A stretch of DNA of 64,000 nt from Stomoxys calcitrans. Its lineage: Eukaryota; Arthropoda; Insecta; Diptera; Muscidae. Shown in pieces: positions 31,550 through 42,944 of this stretch. Position 1 is the stretch's first letter. Every line of letters starts with the position of its first letter. The translations under genes and the position numbers were made by a program. The notes under the pieces are model-generated. The model saw only the letters and a program-made list of their open reading frames with translations, had not been told where the DNA came from and ran no database searches. The stretch covers positions 71,099,227 to 71,163,226 of the forward strand of contig NC_081556.1 in NCBI RefSeq assembly GCF_963082655.1, read 5' to 3'.

Positions 31550-32030
31550 CTAGCTGGCCCGGTGTGCTTCTCTACACCCTTTAGTGTTTGTGGCTTCTTT
31601 CGACATGGTCCAAATTTGAAACTAATTTGTATTTGTATTTGACTCTCGAATACCTTCTATTAGAATATCATATTGTCCCAGTTGGTATACATGTCCATTT
31701 AGGGTAGGGTGGCCCTCGGAAACTGACCCAATTTTTTGTATAAATTTTGTATTTTACTCTCAGAAACCTTTCGTTCGAGTCCCATATTGTTCCGTTCGTT
31801 GTACATGTTCATTTGGGACATAATTTTGGGGTGTGGTGACCCGACTGGGAATAGACCCCCAATTTTTATAAATGTTTCATATTCTACTCTCAAGTAACTT
31901 TCGTTTGAGTCCCATATTGTCCCGATAGCTTACATGTTCATTTGGGGATGATTTTTGGAGTGGGTCGACCCCCTGAGACTTGACCCCGCCGCTCCGCATT
32001 CGGACATCAAAAAAGTGGAGTACCCTATAT
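31550..32030 (+). repeat. Family D repeat, four decayed units of 115-120 bp
   Basis: CATATTGT preceded by ATTAGAATAT or GAGTCC occurs at 31669, 31783 and 31903, so the unit is about 115-120 bp, shorter than in families A-C. Each unit also has ACTCTC..ACCTTT and ACATGTTCATTTGGG. It ends GAGTACCCTATATCCAGTAC. No coding content. The 32031-32205 gap beyond is plain AT-rich DNA. Confidence 0.7.
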
Positions 32031-32205
32031 CCAGTACATACCACGCATTTATAGGTATTTATTACTAATAGCGCAATAACTATTTGGTTTAGTCACACAA
32101 CATCTTCCTTGCGATTTTATATCGAAAAAAGAACAAAAATATCTTTAGTGTTAGAAAAACAAAAATCTAGATAAAAATTGTCAACTGAAGGCCTAAGCTA
32201 ATATA

Positions 32206-33868
32206 TATAAACAAGTTAAATAAAGCTCTAGGTCTAATCACATATACCCACCACGATGGATCACTTTTAGCACGTTCCATGAATATTTTTTTTTTTCAAA
32301 TATATACGAGATACATACAAGAATACGACGTTTAAAATTTCAACAATATCGGTCAATATTTGCGCCCCCTAGAAGCTCAAGAAGTCAAATCGGGCTGTTG
32401 GTTTTTATAAGAGGTTCATAAGATTATAGACCAATTTGGACATACTTGGCACGGCTGTTGGAAGTCACAGCAAAACTTTACGAGCAAAATTTCAGCCAAA
32501 TCGGGTGATAATTGCGACTTCTAGAGGCTCAAAAGCCCACATAGGAAGATTGCTATATATATATCAGGTATATCAGATTATGTACGGATTGGGAAAGAAC
32601 TTGGCACTATCGTTAGAAGGCAAAACAAAACACGTCAGGCAAATCAGATAAGAATTACGCACTCTAGAGGCTCAAGAGGGCAAATCGGATGATTGGCGAA
32701 TATGGGTGCTATATCAAGTTATAGTCCAATTTGAAACATACTTTACACGGCTTTTGGAACTCTAAAAAAACACCTCATTCATTATTTCAGCGAAATCGGA
32801 TAGGAATTGCGCCTACCGGATGTTCAAGATGTCAAGATCCGAGATCGGTTAAAATGATAGATATACCAAAACAGGAACCGATTTGGCCCATTTACAATCC
32901 TAAACGACCTGCACTTATTAGAAGTATTTTTTCAAAGATGTGCGAAGAGATCGGTTAATATGGCAGCTATACCAAACCATGGACCGATATGACCCATTAA
33001 ACATCTCAACTGACCTACACTAAAAGGAAGTAAAGGGTGATTTTTTTGAGGTTAGGATTTTCATGCATTAGTATTTGACAGATCACGTGGGATTTCAGAC
33101 ATGGTGTCAAAGAGAAAGATGCTCAGTATGCTTTGACATTTCATCATGAATAGACTTACTAACGAGCAACGCTTGCAAATCATTGAATTTTATTACCAAA
33201 ATCAGTGTTCGGTTCGAAATGTGTTCATTCGCCGTAACGTTGCGTCCAACAGCATCTTTGAAAAAATACGGTCCAATGATTCCACCAGCGTACAAACCAC
33301 ACCAAACAGTGCATTTTTCGGGATGCATGGGCAGTTCTTGAACGGCTTCTGGTTGCTCTTCACTCCAAATGCGGCAATTTTGCTTATTTACGTAGCCATT
33401 CAACCAGAAATGAGCCTCATCGCTGAACAAAATTTGTCAAAATTTGAACACATTTCGAACCGAACACTGATTTTGGTAATAAAATTCAATGATTTGCAAG
33501 CGTTGCTCGTTAGTAAGTCTATTCATGATGAAATGTCAAAGCATACTGAGCATCTTTCTCTTTGACACCATGTCTCAAATCCCACGTGATCTGTCAAATA
33601 CTAATGCATGAAAATCCTAACCTCAAAAAAATCACCCTTTATTTCCTCAAAATTTCAAGCACTTAGCTTTATTCATTTGAATGTTAGAATGCTTTCGATA
33701 AACAGACGGACACAAGGACGGATATGGCTAAATCGACTCAGAATATGAAGACGATCAGTAATATATACAACGATCAGTAATATATATATTGTTGGATCTC
33801 AGATTGATGTGTAATAAACGGAATGATGAAATTAATATATTCTTATCCTATGGTGGAGGGTATAAAAA
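32206..33868 (+). repeat. Family A repeat, degenerate, split by a foldback element
   Basis: Starts AAACAAGTTAAATAAAGC with a poor ATACCCACCACGATGGATC head, carries about five monomers (GAGGCTCAAGAGGGC, AGGTATATCAG), and ends with AACAGACGGACACAAGGACG and CCTATGGTGGAGGGTATAAA. The foldback element 33033-33639 interrupts it at a TA near the last monomer. Greater divergence than the 40514 and 56434 copies suggests it is older. Confidence 0.8.
33033..33639. mobile_element. Foldback Tc1/mariner-derived element, copy 3 (607 bp)
   Basis: TA flanks at 33031-33032 and 33640-33641, with the standard ends and arms. The core is in minus sense (SDEAHFWLNGYVN). The junction beside the catalytic start keeps AAAATTTGTCAAAATTTGAA, 17 or more bases absent from copies 1 and 5. 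The insertion splits a family A repeat. Confidence 0.88.
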
Positions 33869-34371
33869 TCCAAACATGGGTTGTGCCGACTCAACCCTAC
33901 CTTACACCTATATTATAAGTGTTAATTGGGTGGTATCATTTTATCTTTATTCAGATGGACAATAAAATAAATGCGTACTAAATTATGAGCAAATTCAAAT
34001 TATAGTGAATGCGGCCTTGATTAGAATGCATTCACTGTTGCTCGATATCAAGTGCCGATTTTTTTTTGCCGTTCTTGGTTTACACGTGCTTTATGTGGTG
34101 GTGCCGATTCTTCACGATATTTCGTTGATTTACGACCGATTTTTTTAATTCCATTGTTTACTTTATTAAAGACAAATTTATCTTATTTACTATTCTACGA
34201 TATTTACTATTGTTGTGTGCCCACGACTCCAAAGCAGTATTTACTTAGACGCTAGGCTCGAAACGAATGGAGTGCGACCATCGGCGATGGCGGTCACTTT
34301 ACCCGAGTAAAGCCTACCATACAGCACTTTGGCTATGTCGTCGAAAGTAAATTTTTTTTAGATTACGTTAG
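33869..34371. other. No gene recognised
   Basis: About 500 bp of unassigned DNA between a family A repeat and an N1 retroelement. Open frames here are short and lack domains. The GC-richer part (34240-34330) has no match elsewhere in the window that I noticed. Confidence 0.4.
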
Positions 34372-35765
34372 TTTAGGTTGAAAAGAGGATGCGGATATTA
34401 ATCCGCCCCATGCTACTGTGGACATACACCTAAGCCAGTCATCGGCTTGTTGTGCGCTCTAAATACTAAAAAGTTACCTCGAAAAAGCAAATCGAAGTCA
34501 GGAATTCCGTGCAACTTACAAAATCCCTAATTGTTTTATGCCCCTAAGTTGGTTCATGTCTGGACTTGTGTCATCACCTAAGTGTCGGTGTCTGTTAACC
34601 GCGAAAGCCGGGCAATGACATAGGAAATGCTCCAACGTCCCATCATCTTCCCCCACATGCCCTGCACATGCTATCGCTTGCAGCACCGATATTGCATTAG
34701 TGAGCTCGTACTCCTATATGTCACGTTATGATACCGAAAGCTGTACTGACTTCCTTCAATCATATAATAGCCTCGTCTTCTCACAATCAGTGCCTACCCA
34801 TAGGATTTTCATCGTCCTCCCGACCTGTTTCGGGAGGACTCGGGCCGCCTCAACCCGAAAGTCTTCGGGTTAACCATGTTTATTGACGGCAGTCCTTTGG
34901 CCTTCACTGCCGAATTATCTATGTTAATCTGGGCCATCCGGGCGGAATGTTTACTGTCCGTAAAGATGTTCACACTCGACGTCCTCGCGTTCACACCACA
35001 CCACCTCATGCATTCCGTGATCGCCTAGTTCTCCGTCTGCAGGACCGTATTATGGTCAGGCAGTCAAACAGCAGTGCCTCCCACTCGACCTCAAATGTCG
35101 TCCCAGGTGTCCGATCGGAAACCTCCAATTCATTCCAGGTTTTCTATTCATGCTCCCATCGCCTTAAGTCTCATAGTCGCAGTTGCTGCCTATGGTTCGG
35201 ATATCTAGAATAGTATCCAGTGCCCTAGTGGGTGTGGTCTTCATCGCTCCACAAACTACTGAGGTGAAGTAAGTATTGGTGTAAACATGCTCTTATAGAG
35301 CTCGGATTCAGGCCCCATTTCGAGCCTACGGCCCGTCTACATGGTGCACATAGTTTTCTCGGTATCCTCCTGAATGTGACACATCCAATTCAGTTTCCTT
35401 TCCAAGATCACTCTTAAGTATTTGACCTTGTCCGATATCGACATCGTTCTGTTGAGGAAACGTGGTGGTATGTCATCTGCAAGACCCTTTCGGCCCTTCT
35501 ACATATCTGATTCTGATGATTACCCCTTAGAAGTATTATAACATCGTCTGTGGCATGCCCTCTTGCACCTTCTCCCTTATATTTATGTCATGAGACCCAC
35601 AATTTATTCACCTGTTCCTTAGCATATTATTTATCCAGTCTCTAAGAACCCGGTTAACCCCGGGTTAACATTGTCGAAAGCCCCTCGATGTCAATGCATT
35701 CTGACAATGGGTACGTCTTGGCATATAACGATTTTCTATTTTGCGCACAACCTGATCCAGGACAG
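34372..35765 (-). pseudogene. Non-LTR family N1: RT palm/thumb, RNase H and 3' end, decayed
   Basis: Minus-strand reading from 35765: DQVVRKIENRYAKTYPLSEC, CIDIEG (palm), PPRFLNRTMSISDKVKYLRV and KLNWMCHIQ, DTILDIRTI, then RNase H remains (HEVVWCERED, GLPSINMVNPKTFG) and the tail ending CAACCTAAACTAACG. Stops and frameshifts are frequent. A C-type repeat follows immediately at 35766, so the element may have truncated or inserted next to it. Confidence 0.72.
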
Positions 35766-36191
35766 CTTGTACTAGTTGTTAGTAGAATTTCGACCAAAAT
35801 CCGAACATATTGTGGGAATCAAAGAGGAAATCGCTGTGCAAAATGTTGAAAAGATCGGTTGACAAATGAGCTTGTAAAGGCCCTAGAAGTGAAAATTGGC
35901 TGTTAAATGTATATGTGAGCTATATCTAAATCTGAGTTTATAAAAAATTCACGAGTGATTTCAAGAGACATACGAGAATCTTTTGTGCCATATATTGTGA
36001 GGATCGATTAACAAATTTACAAATTATTGCAGAGTTTATCAAAATCGGACGACAATTTTTAATGGAATCTATATCTAAATGTGATCAGATTTCAACAAAA
36101 AACGGCACACGTAGTAAAAGTCATTAAATAAGACATTGTGGAAAATTTTTAAATCAGTCGATAAATGGGCTTGCAAAAATACTCTATAAGT

Positions 36192-36900
36192 AACAAGTAA
36201 AAGCGTGTTAAGTTCGGCCGGGCCGAATCTTATATACCCTCCACCATTGATCGCATTTGTCGAGTTTTATGCGCGGTAGCTCTTTTTAGACAAACATAGA
36301 ATATTGAATAAGATCTGTTATGCTATTGGAGCTATATCAAGTTATAGTCCGATTCGGACCATAAATGAATGTTGTACATTATAGAAGTCATTGTGTAATA
36401 TTTCAGTTCATTCGGATAAGAATTGCGCCTTTTAGGGGCTCAAGCAAATCGGAAGCAAAATCGGGAGATATGTTTATATGGGAGCTGTATCAAGCTATTG
36501 ATCGATTTGGACCATATAAGACACGTAGGTCATGTTGAAGGTCATGAGAGAAACCGTTGTACAAAATTTCTGCAAAATCGGATGAGAATTGCGCCCTATA
36601 GAGGCTCAAGAAGTCAAGACCCAATATCGGTTTATATGACAGCTATATCAAAACATGAACCGATTTGACTCGTTTACAATACCAACCTATCTACACTACT
36701 AAAAAGTATTTGTGCAAAATTTCAAGCTTTACTCCTTCGAAAGTTAGCGTGCTTTCGACAGACAGACGGACGGACATGGCTAGATCGACTTAAAATTACA
36801 TGACGATCAAGAATATATATACTTAGACGTATATTTCGAGGTGTTACAAACAGAATGACGAAATTAGTGTACCCCCACCCTGTGGTGGACGGTATAAAAA
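36192..36900 (+). repeat. Family A interspersed repeat, short copy
   Basis: AACAAGTAAAAGCGTGTTAA, TTCGGCCGGGCCGAA, TATACCCTCCACCATTG head; three monomers; CAGACAGACGGACGGACATG; end GTGGTGGACGGTATAAAA. The terminal GGTGG...GGGTATA hairpin partner is intact apart from one base. Inserted in family C. Confidence 0.88.
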
Positions 36901-37017
36901 TCGGGCGATGCGTGAATATGGGAGCTATATCTAAATCTGAAACGATTTCTATCAAATTCACTAGTGGCATAAAAGTAAAAGAGAATACCTTGTGCAAACT
37001 TTTGTGAGAATCACTTA

Positions 37018-38394
37018 GGTTAGGTTGAAAAGAGGGTGTGGATATTAATGCGCCCCATGCCACTATGGACATACACCAGAAATCGGCTTGCTGTTTGCTC
37101 TAAATACTAAAAAGTAATCTCGAAAAAGAAAATATATGTTGGGAATTCCGTACTTACAAAATCCTTAATTGTTTTCCATGCCACGCCTCATGTCTGGTAT
37201 TGTGTCTCCACATAAGTACCGTTGTCGCGAAAGTCGGGAAATGACATAGGAAATGCTCCAACGTCTCATCATCTTTCCTACTTGCCCTACACATGCTATC
37301 ACTTGCCACACCGATTTTGCATAAGTGAGCTTGTAATTCTATGTATCCTGTTATGATACCAAAAGCTATACGGACCTCCTTCTTGCTTTCTTTCAGTAAT
37401 TGCCTCGTCCTCTCACGATCCTGATCACCCCATTGGATTTTCGCCGTCCTACTGACTATTTCGCTGTTCCAAAGTGTTACATGCACGTTCGTCGCCGACG
37501 CTTTTAACTCGAACTGCGTCGACTCAAAAGGCTTCGGGTTAACCAAGTTTATTGACGGTAGACCTTCACCGCCAAATCGTCTGCTCTTTCTTTCCCAGCT
37601 ACTTCGTTGTGGCCCGGCACCCAAACTATGCCATCCTCAGAGAAGGCGTTAATGTCCTTCTTACATTCCAAGATTGTTCGTGATCTTACCGTCCTGTTTG
37701 TTATTACCCTTATAGCTATGTTACTGTCCGTAAAGATGTTCACACTCGACGTCCTCGCGTTAGTACCACACCATCTCATGCATTTCATGATCGCCCGGAT
37801 TTTCGTCTGGAGGACTGTATTATTGTCTAATACAGATCTCAGCCCCTGGGTTCTCAATATAGACCCCCAGGCCCACTCTGTCCCCTAGCTTTGATCCGTC
37901 CGTTTAACATGATCTCAGGTATCTCGATCGGAAACCTCTTCCCTTCTTGACAGGTTTCCTATTGTCGCCTCGATTATACCATTCTCCCATCTTCTTAAGT
38001 CTCTTAGCCGCAGTGGCTGCCTCACACTTAATCTGTATGTCAATGGGTCGGATATCTAGAATAGACTCGAGTGCCCTAGTGGGCCTGGTCTTCATCGCTC
38101 CGCCTATGCCAAGACAATATGTTCTCTGTTCCGTGGTTTTGAGTAGAAAGGACGTAAGGCTTATAAGTCTGTAGGCCTTTGGTGCCGCATAACTTGCCTT
38201 GCTAGGCTTGGGTATAGAGACCACCCTTGCATCCTGCCAGGCTTTCGGAATATTTGCAAGTCCTAGGCAATCTGTGAAAATATTGGCTGGATGAGGCGCC
38301 AGAAACTCGGCCTTCATTTGTAGTAACGCAGAAAATATTGCTACAAGTCTGGGGTGATTTAAATGGTTTGAAGCTTCTCAAGGCTTCCTTGACC
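37018..38394 (-). mobile_element. Non-LTR retrotransposon N1, 5'-truncated and internally deleted, with 11-bp target duplication
   Basis: AGAATCACTTA flanks both sides (37007-37017 and 38395-38405), and the joined flanks restore family C text. Minus-strand content from 38394: RT fingers (LGLANIPKAWQDARVVSIPK, PKAYRLISLTSFLLKTTEQ), then an abrupt jump to GIGGAMKTRPTRALESILDI (thumb), so the catalytic palm is deleted. RNase H follows (NIFTDSNIAIRVI, INAFSEDGIVWVPGHNEVAG), then the C-terminal Cys/His stretch (MCRASRKDDETLEHFLCHF) and a 3' end with CAACCTAACC. It is non-autonomous as seen. Confidence 0.85.
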
Positions 38395-38759
38395 AGAATC
38401 ACTTAACAAATGAAGTTGTAATTGCAATATTAATCCCTATGATATATGGGAACATATATATGGGAGCCATATGTAAATCTAAACCGATTTCTTCCAAGTT
38501 TGTGTCAAGACCAAATAAATGTTTGTGCCAAATTTGAAGACGATCGAATGAAAATTTCGATCTGTGCTTTGTATACCATTTTACATAGACATACAGACTG
38601 ACGGATATAGCTAAATCGAGTCAGAAAGTGATTCCGAGTCGATTCCTATATTTATCAATGGGTTTATCTCTCTTCCTTCTGGGTATAACAAACAAATGCA
38701 CTACGTTATAATACCCTGTACTTCAGTAGTGGGGTAAGGTATAACTGCTTCGGGTGGCT

Positions 38760-39115
38760 GTTCGTGCGCATGGTTAAGTAAACACTATCATTTTGGGAGT
38801 TTACGAATTGCTCACTTCGGAAGAGCGACTTTGTCGTGTAAGATTGTGTGTATTTTGGAACTTGTAAGGCTTTACCTTGAACTCGGCTTTCAATATTTTT
38901 TGCATCCGTTTAAGGAATATTTTAATATCTTTTACCAATTGTTTGCCCGCGCAGCGTAGATTTCGGTGAATTTGACCCTTCACTCGCAATTTAAGGATTT
39001 TTTGCAGTTTTTTTGGACTACCACCAAGGCGTTTGGCAACACTACGGGTATAATTATAACGATTTATGGTGCGATGCACAAACATTTTGTTAACTTTGAG
39101 GTTTTTAAGTTACGC
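38760..39115 (-). pseudogene. Tc1/mariner-superfamily transposase, N-terminal DNA-binding part only
   Basis: A 94-residue minus-strand frame has FVHRTINRYNYTRSVAKRLG, GSPKKLQKILKLRVKGQIHR, then KQLVKDIKIFLKRMQKILKA and KPYKFQNTHNL. This is the bipartite helix-turn-helix pattern of IS630/Tc1/mariner transposases (first HTH, basic linker, second HTH ending in KPYK). The catalytic domain is absent. It is a fragment of a family different from the others in the window. Confidence 0.65.
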
Positions 39116-39590
39116 TTTAACTATGACGATAACCCTTGTTTTTAAACAAAGTCAGAAGTAGATGCTTTTGGTGGCTTGCTAACAAAATAATGAACTAATT
39201 ATCAAGTCTTTGCCTATTACGACGAAGATCATTTATTTCATAATTTTTTGTTTACCTCGCTTTCGAAACGATCGGAGATTTTCTGCAATGTAAGAGAAAA
39301 CCAGAGGCCACAACACCCAAACAACATAATTGAGAAATCTATCCTAAGGGGTCCACTGCAAATACAATGAGGCAGTGTATACATCATTGGCCAAGACCAG
39401 GGCTTAGAAAGAATGAAGCTTACATAGAACGCGAATTACACTTACTCTCTCCGGCGACCACACCAGGTGTTGTTCAGATAGGTCCATAAATAGGTTTAGC
39501 TCTAATATGAACCGATCGTAATTAGACTTAATTTGTACCCGATTGGGCTTAATTGTGGTTCATATACAATTATGACATATTGTTCAGATA
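39116..39590. other. No gene recognised
   Basis: Unassigned DNA between a transposase fragment and a SINE. At 39475-39590 GTTCAGATAGGTCCATAAAT and TTGTTCAGATAGACCG are short repeats of GTTCAGATAG, perhaps SINE-flanking duplication debris. Confidence 0.4.
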
Positions 39591-39912
39591 GACCGTCGTG
39601 GCGCAGCGATTAGTATGTCCGCCTATGACGCCAAATGCCTGGGCTCAAATCCCGGTGTGAAGATTAGAAACAGTTTTTTCGGCTGTAGTTATCCCCTTAC
39701 AATTGCTGGCGACATTTGTAAGGTATGCAGCCATTTCTTATTGTTCTCCAGATTACAATTTCTCCAACAAAATGTCAATAGGCAGCATGCTATTCGGACT
39801 CGGGATAAAAAAGAGGTCCCATATCAATGATCTAAAACTTGAATAGGACTGCACTCCTTGATATGAGAGAAGTGTCCCCTGTTTCTAAATGGAATGTTCT
39901 TGGCAAAATATG
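39591..39912 (+). repeat. tRNA-derived SINE, near full length
   Basis: Head ACCGTCGTGGCGCAGCGATT (A box TGGCGCAGCG), CCGCCTATGACGCCAAATGC, B box GGCTCAAATCC (39641-39651); body ACATTTGTAAGGTATGCAGC, TATTCGGACTCGGGAT; tail AATGGAATGTTCTTGGC. GTTCAGATAG at about 39472 and 39581 flanks only its head side. It is more diverged than the copy at 18010. Confidence 0.78.
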
Positions 39913-40513
39913 TAGGCTCATAAACAGAGATCTACGAGTATACATGCATATTAATTCATCGACTTATCTTCTTGAGCTACATGGACAGTATTTTTTTTAC
40001 AACATCAACACTAAATGTTGTCCCGATAAACATATGTGTAAACAAACGGCGTGTAACCAATTTTCGGCCTGGCCGAACTTGAAAAGTTTCTACTTGTTTC
40101 TTTTTCATAATTTTTAGCAAGTATAGCAAGATTGTTGTTCTGTGTTTGTTACAAAAACACGACTTATGTCATATTTTGGCATTGAATTAAAACAACGTCT
40201 CTTTGGATGGAAGGAACCTGACAGAGAACTAGTCATCCTGTTTATGTTGAAAAGAGTAAACACAATTGCAACGTAATGTATTAAAAGCACGCGTTCTCCC
40301 CTCTGGCGAGATTAGTTCGACCAGCAGATTGAGTTACAGTATGACCGAGTCACAAATTACGAAGGTACGAATGGAATAATGGGGAGATGGGCGACCGGAA
40401 TCACAATTTTGTGTAAGACTAGTAGCTTGCCTGCAACCTCTCAGCGATCGTAAATATAAAATAAAAAAATGTATCCATTCCTCTGCTATTAATGCTTTTA
40501 ATATTGCCTTTTA
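39913..40513. other. Unassigned DNA with a stray repeat terminus at ~40059-40100
   Basis: TTTTCGGCCTGGCCGAACTT followed by TCTACTTGTTTC is the GC-hairpin end shared by families A and B, left alone without its monomers. No gene is seen on either side. 40140-40500 shows no repeat phrases. Confidence 0.5.
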
Positions 40514-42145
40514 TTTTTATACCCTCCACCATAAGATTGGGGGTATACTAATTTCGTCATTCTGTTTGTAACTACTCGAAATATTCGTCTGAGACCCCAT
40601 AAAGTATATATATTCTTGATCGTCGTGACATTTTATGTCGATCTAGCCATGTCCGTCCGTCCGTCCGTCTGTCTGTCGAAAGCACGCTAACTTCCGAAGG
40701 AGTAAAGCTAGCCGCTTGAAATTTTGCACAAATACTTCTTGTTAATGTAGGTCGGTTGGTATTGTAAATGGGCCATATCGGTCCATGTTTTGATATAGCT
40801 GCCATATAAACCGATCTAGGGTCTTGACTTCTTGAGCCTCTAGAGTGCGCAATTCTTATCCGATTGGAATGAAATTTTGCACGACGTGTTTTGTTATGAT
40901 ATCCAACAACTGTGCCAAGTATGGTTCAAATCGGTCCATAACCTGATATAGCTGCCATATAAACCGATCTTGGGTCTTGAATTTTTGAGCCTCTAGCGTG
41001 CGCAATTCTTATCCGATTGAAATGAAATTTTGCACGACGTGTTCTGTTATTACATCCAACAACTGTACCAAGTATGGTTCAAATCGGTCCATAACCTGAT
41101 ATAGCTGCCATATAAACCGATCTTGGGTCTTGACTTCTTGAGCCTCTAGAGTGCGCAATTCTTATCCGATTGAAATGAAATTTTGCACGACGTGTTTTGT
41201 TATTATATCCAACAACTGTGCCAAGTATGGTTAAAATCGGCCCATAACCTGATATAGCTGCCATATAAACCGATCTTGGGTCTTGACTTCTTGAGCCTCT
41301 AGAGTGCGCAATTCTTATCCGATTGGAATGGAATTTCGCACGACGTGTTTTGTTATGATACCCAACAACTGTGCCAAGTATGGTTTAAATCGGTTCATAA
41401 CCTGACATAGCTGCCATATAAACCGATCTTGGGTCTTGACTTTTTGAGCCTCTAGAGGGCACAATTCTTATCCGATTTGAATGAATTTTTGCACGAAGTA
41501 TTTCGTTATGATATCCAATAACTGTGCCAAGTATGGTTGAAATCGGTCCATAACCTGATATAGCTGTCATATAAACAGATCTGGGGATTTGACTTCTTGA
41601 GCTTTTAGAGGGCGCAATTCCTATCCGATTTGGCTGAAATTTTGCATGACGTATTTTATTTTTACTTTCAACAACTGTGTCAAATAAGGTTCAAATCGGT
41701 TCATAACCTGATATAGCTGCCATATAAAACGATCTGGGATCTTGACTTCTTGACCCCTAGAGGTAGCAATTATTATCCGATATGCCTGAAATTTTGTACG
41801 ACGGATCCTCTCATGACCATCAACAAACGTGTTTATTATGGTCTGAATCGGTCTATAGCCCGATACAGATCCCATATAAATCGTTCTCTCTATTTTACTT
41901 CGTGAGCCCCAATGGGCGCAATTCTTATACGAATTGGCTGAAATTTTACACAGGTCTCCAACATATAATTTAATTGTGGTCCGAACCGGACCATATCTTG
42001 ATATCGTTTTAATAGCAGAGCAACTCTTCTCTTATATCCTTTTTTGCCTAAGAAGAGATGCCGGGAAAAGAACTCGAAAAATGCGATCCATGGTGGAGGG
42101 TATATAAGATTCGGCCCGGCCGAACTTAGCACGCTTTTACTTGTT
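40514..42145 (-). repeat. Family A interspersed repeat, longest and cleanest copy
   Basis: The phrase GCCTC (in TTGAGCCTCTAGAG) starts at 40836, 40989, 41142, 41295 and 41448, exactly 153 bp apart each time, and the variant starts at 41601 and 41753. So at least six monomers of 153 bp stand in register. The head is TTTTTATACCCTCCACCATA with GGGGGTATACTAATTTCG; the tail is GATTCGGCCCGGCCGAACTT and CTTTTACTTGTT. The 60-80-codon open frames arise because 153 is a multiple of three; they are not genes. Confidence 0.95.
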
Positions 42146-42328
42146 AACTCTTTAATATTCTCATACTCATCATGAACAATATTTTACTGCACCATAGTTG
42201 AATTGCAATAAAAAGGAAGGAGCGCAAACAATTATGGACAAAAGTGTGATGTCAGCTGGAAAAGAATGTCTTTTATGCTTAATCGGCTATGATATTAATA
42301 TCTATGGCGCTTTATTTTTTTTTTTTAT

Positions 42329-42421
42329 TTATTAAGTCTACAGATAACAAATATCCTTACAGACTATTATATATATGTATATTGTATTCTGTAAGGATAT
42401 TTGTCATCTATAAACTTAATA
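42329..42421. repeat. Small hairpin element
   Basis: Left arm 42329-42362 (TTATTAAGTCTACAGATAAC...) and right arm 42389-42421 are inverted copies over 33 bp with three mismatches, around a TA-rich 26-bp loop. A 16-bp T run with one A lies just outside. A related single arm occurs at 3908-3958, so it is a dispersed foldback element. Confidence 0.75.
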
Positions 42422-42481
42422 CATAATAAAAAGTCTTATTATATGTAACGTAAAACGGAATATATAACATAAGAAAAAATA

Positions 42482-42680
42482 TTTTGCAAAATTTGCCCAT
42501 GAAAATTCCACTAAGAAACAGGGGCAAACTTCTCACATATCAATGAGTGCTGTCCGTCCGATTCAAGTTTAAGCTCAATGATAACGGGCCTCCTTTTTAT
42601 AACCGAGTCCGAACGGCGTGCCACTCCTCTTTGGAGAGAAGTTTTACATGACATAGCACCTCACAAATGTTGCCACTTGG
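42482..42680 (-). repeat. SINE fragment, head missing
   Basis: Contains the body and tail seen at 18010 (minus): AAATTTGCCCATGAAAATTC, CTCACATATCAATGAGTGCT, GAGTCCGAACGGCGTGCC, GACATAGCACCTCACAAATG in plus reading. The tRNA-like head is absent. Confidence 0.75.
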
Positions 42681-42867
42681 AACTTTATGAGAAATTTCCA
42701 GCTGCGAATTAATCCAGCAAAGACTGAATACTATTATAACCGATCACGGATTTCCTAACTTAGATTCTCTTTTTCGAGGTAATTTTATAGTATTTAGTCG
42801 ATATGTTGGTGATAACGATGTTTGTGTCATTATGATAGGCACAAATGAAATACCGGGATTTAAAATG

Positions 42868-42944
42868 CAAATTTGCCCATGACCATTCCATTAAGGAATA
42901 AGGCAAACATCCCACTTATCAAAGAGTGTAGTCCGATTTAAGTC
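42868..42944 (-). repeat. SINE tail fragment
   Basis: AAATTTGCCCATGACCATTC, AATAAGGCAAACATCCCACT and GTGTAGTCCGATTTAAG match the tail of the SINE at 42482. It abuts the C-terminal end of the N2 RNase H region at 42945. Confidence 0.65.

Larger units (their letters stand above)
35766..38730 (+). repeat. Family C repeat, split by a family A copy and an N1 retroelement
   Basis: Segments 35766-36191, 36901-37017 and 38395-38730 read as one repeat: GATCGGTTGACAAATGAGC, ATCGATTAACAAATTTAC, GGGAGCTATATCTAAATCTG, then GACGGATATAGCTAAATCGA and ATACCCTGTACTTCAGTAGT. That last end is the inverted counterpart of the start of the copy at 54936. The interrupting elements are described separately. It carries no genes. 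Confidence 0.75.

Noticed and set aside
40514..42145. CRISPR-like array
   Set aside because: Monomers of 153 bp without alternating short repeats and unique spacers, in a eukaryotic genome.
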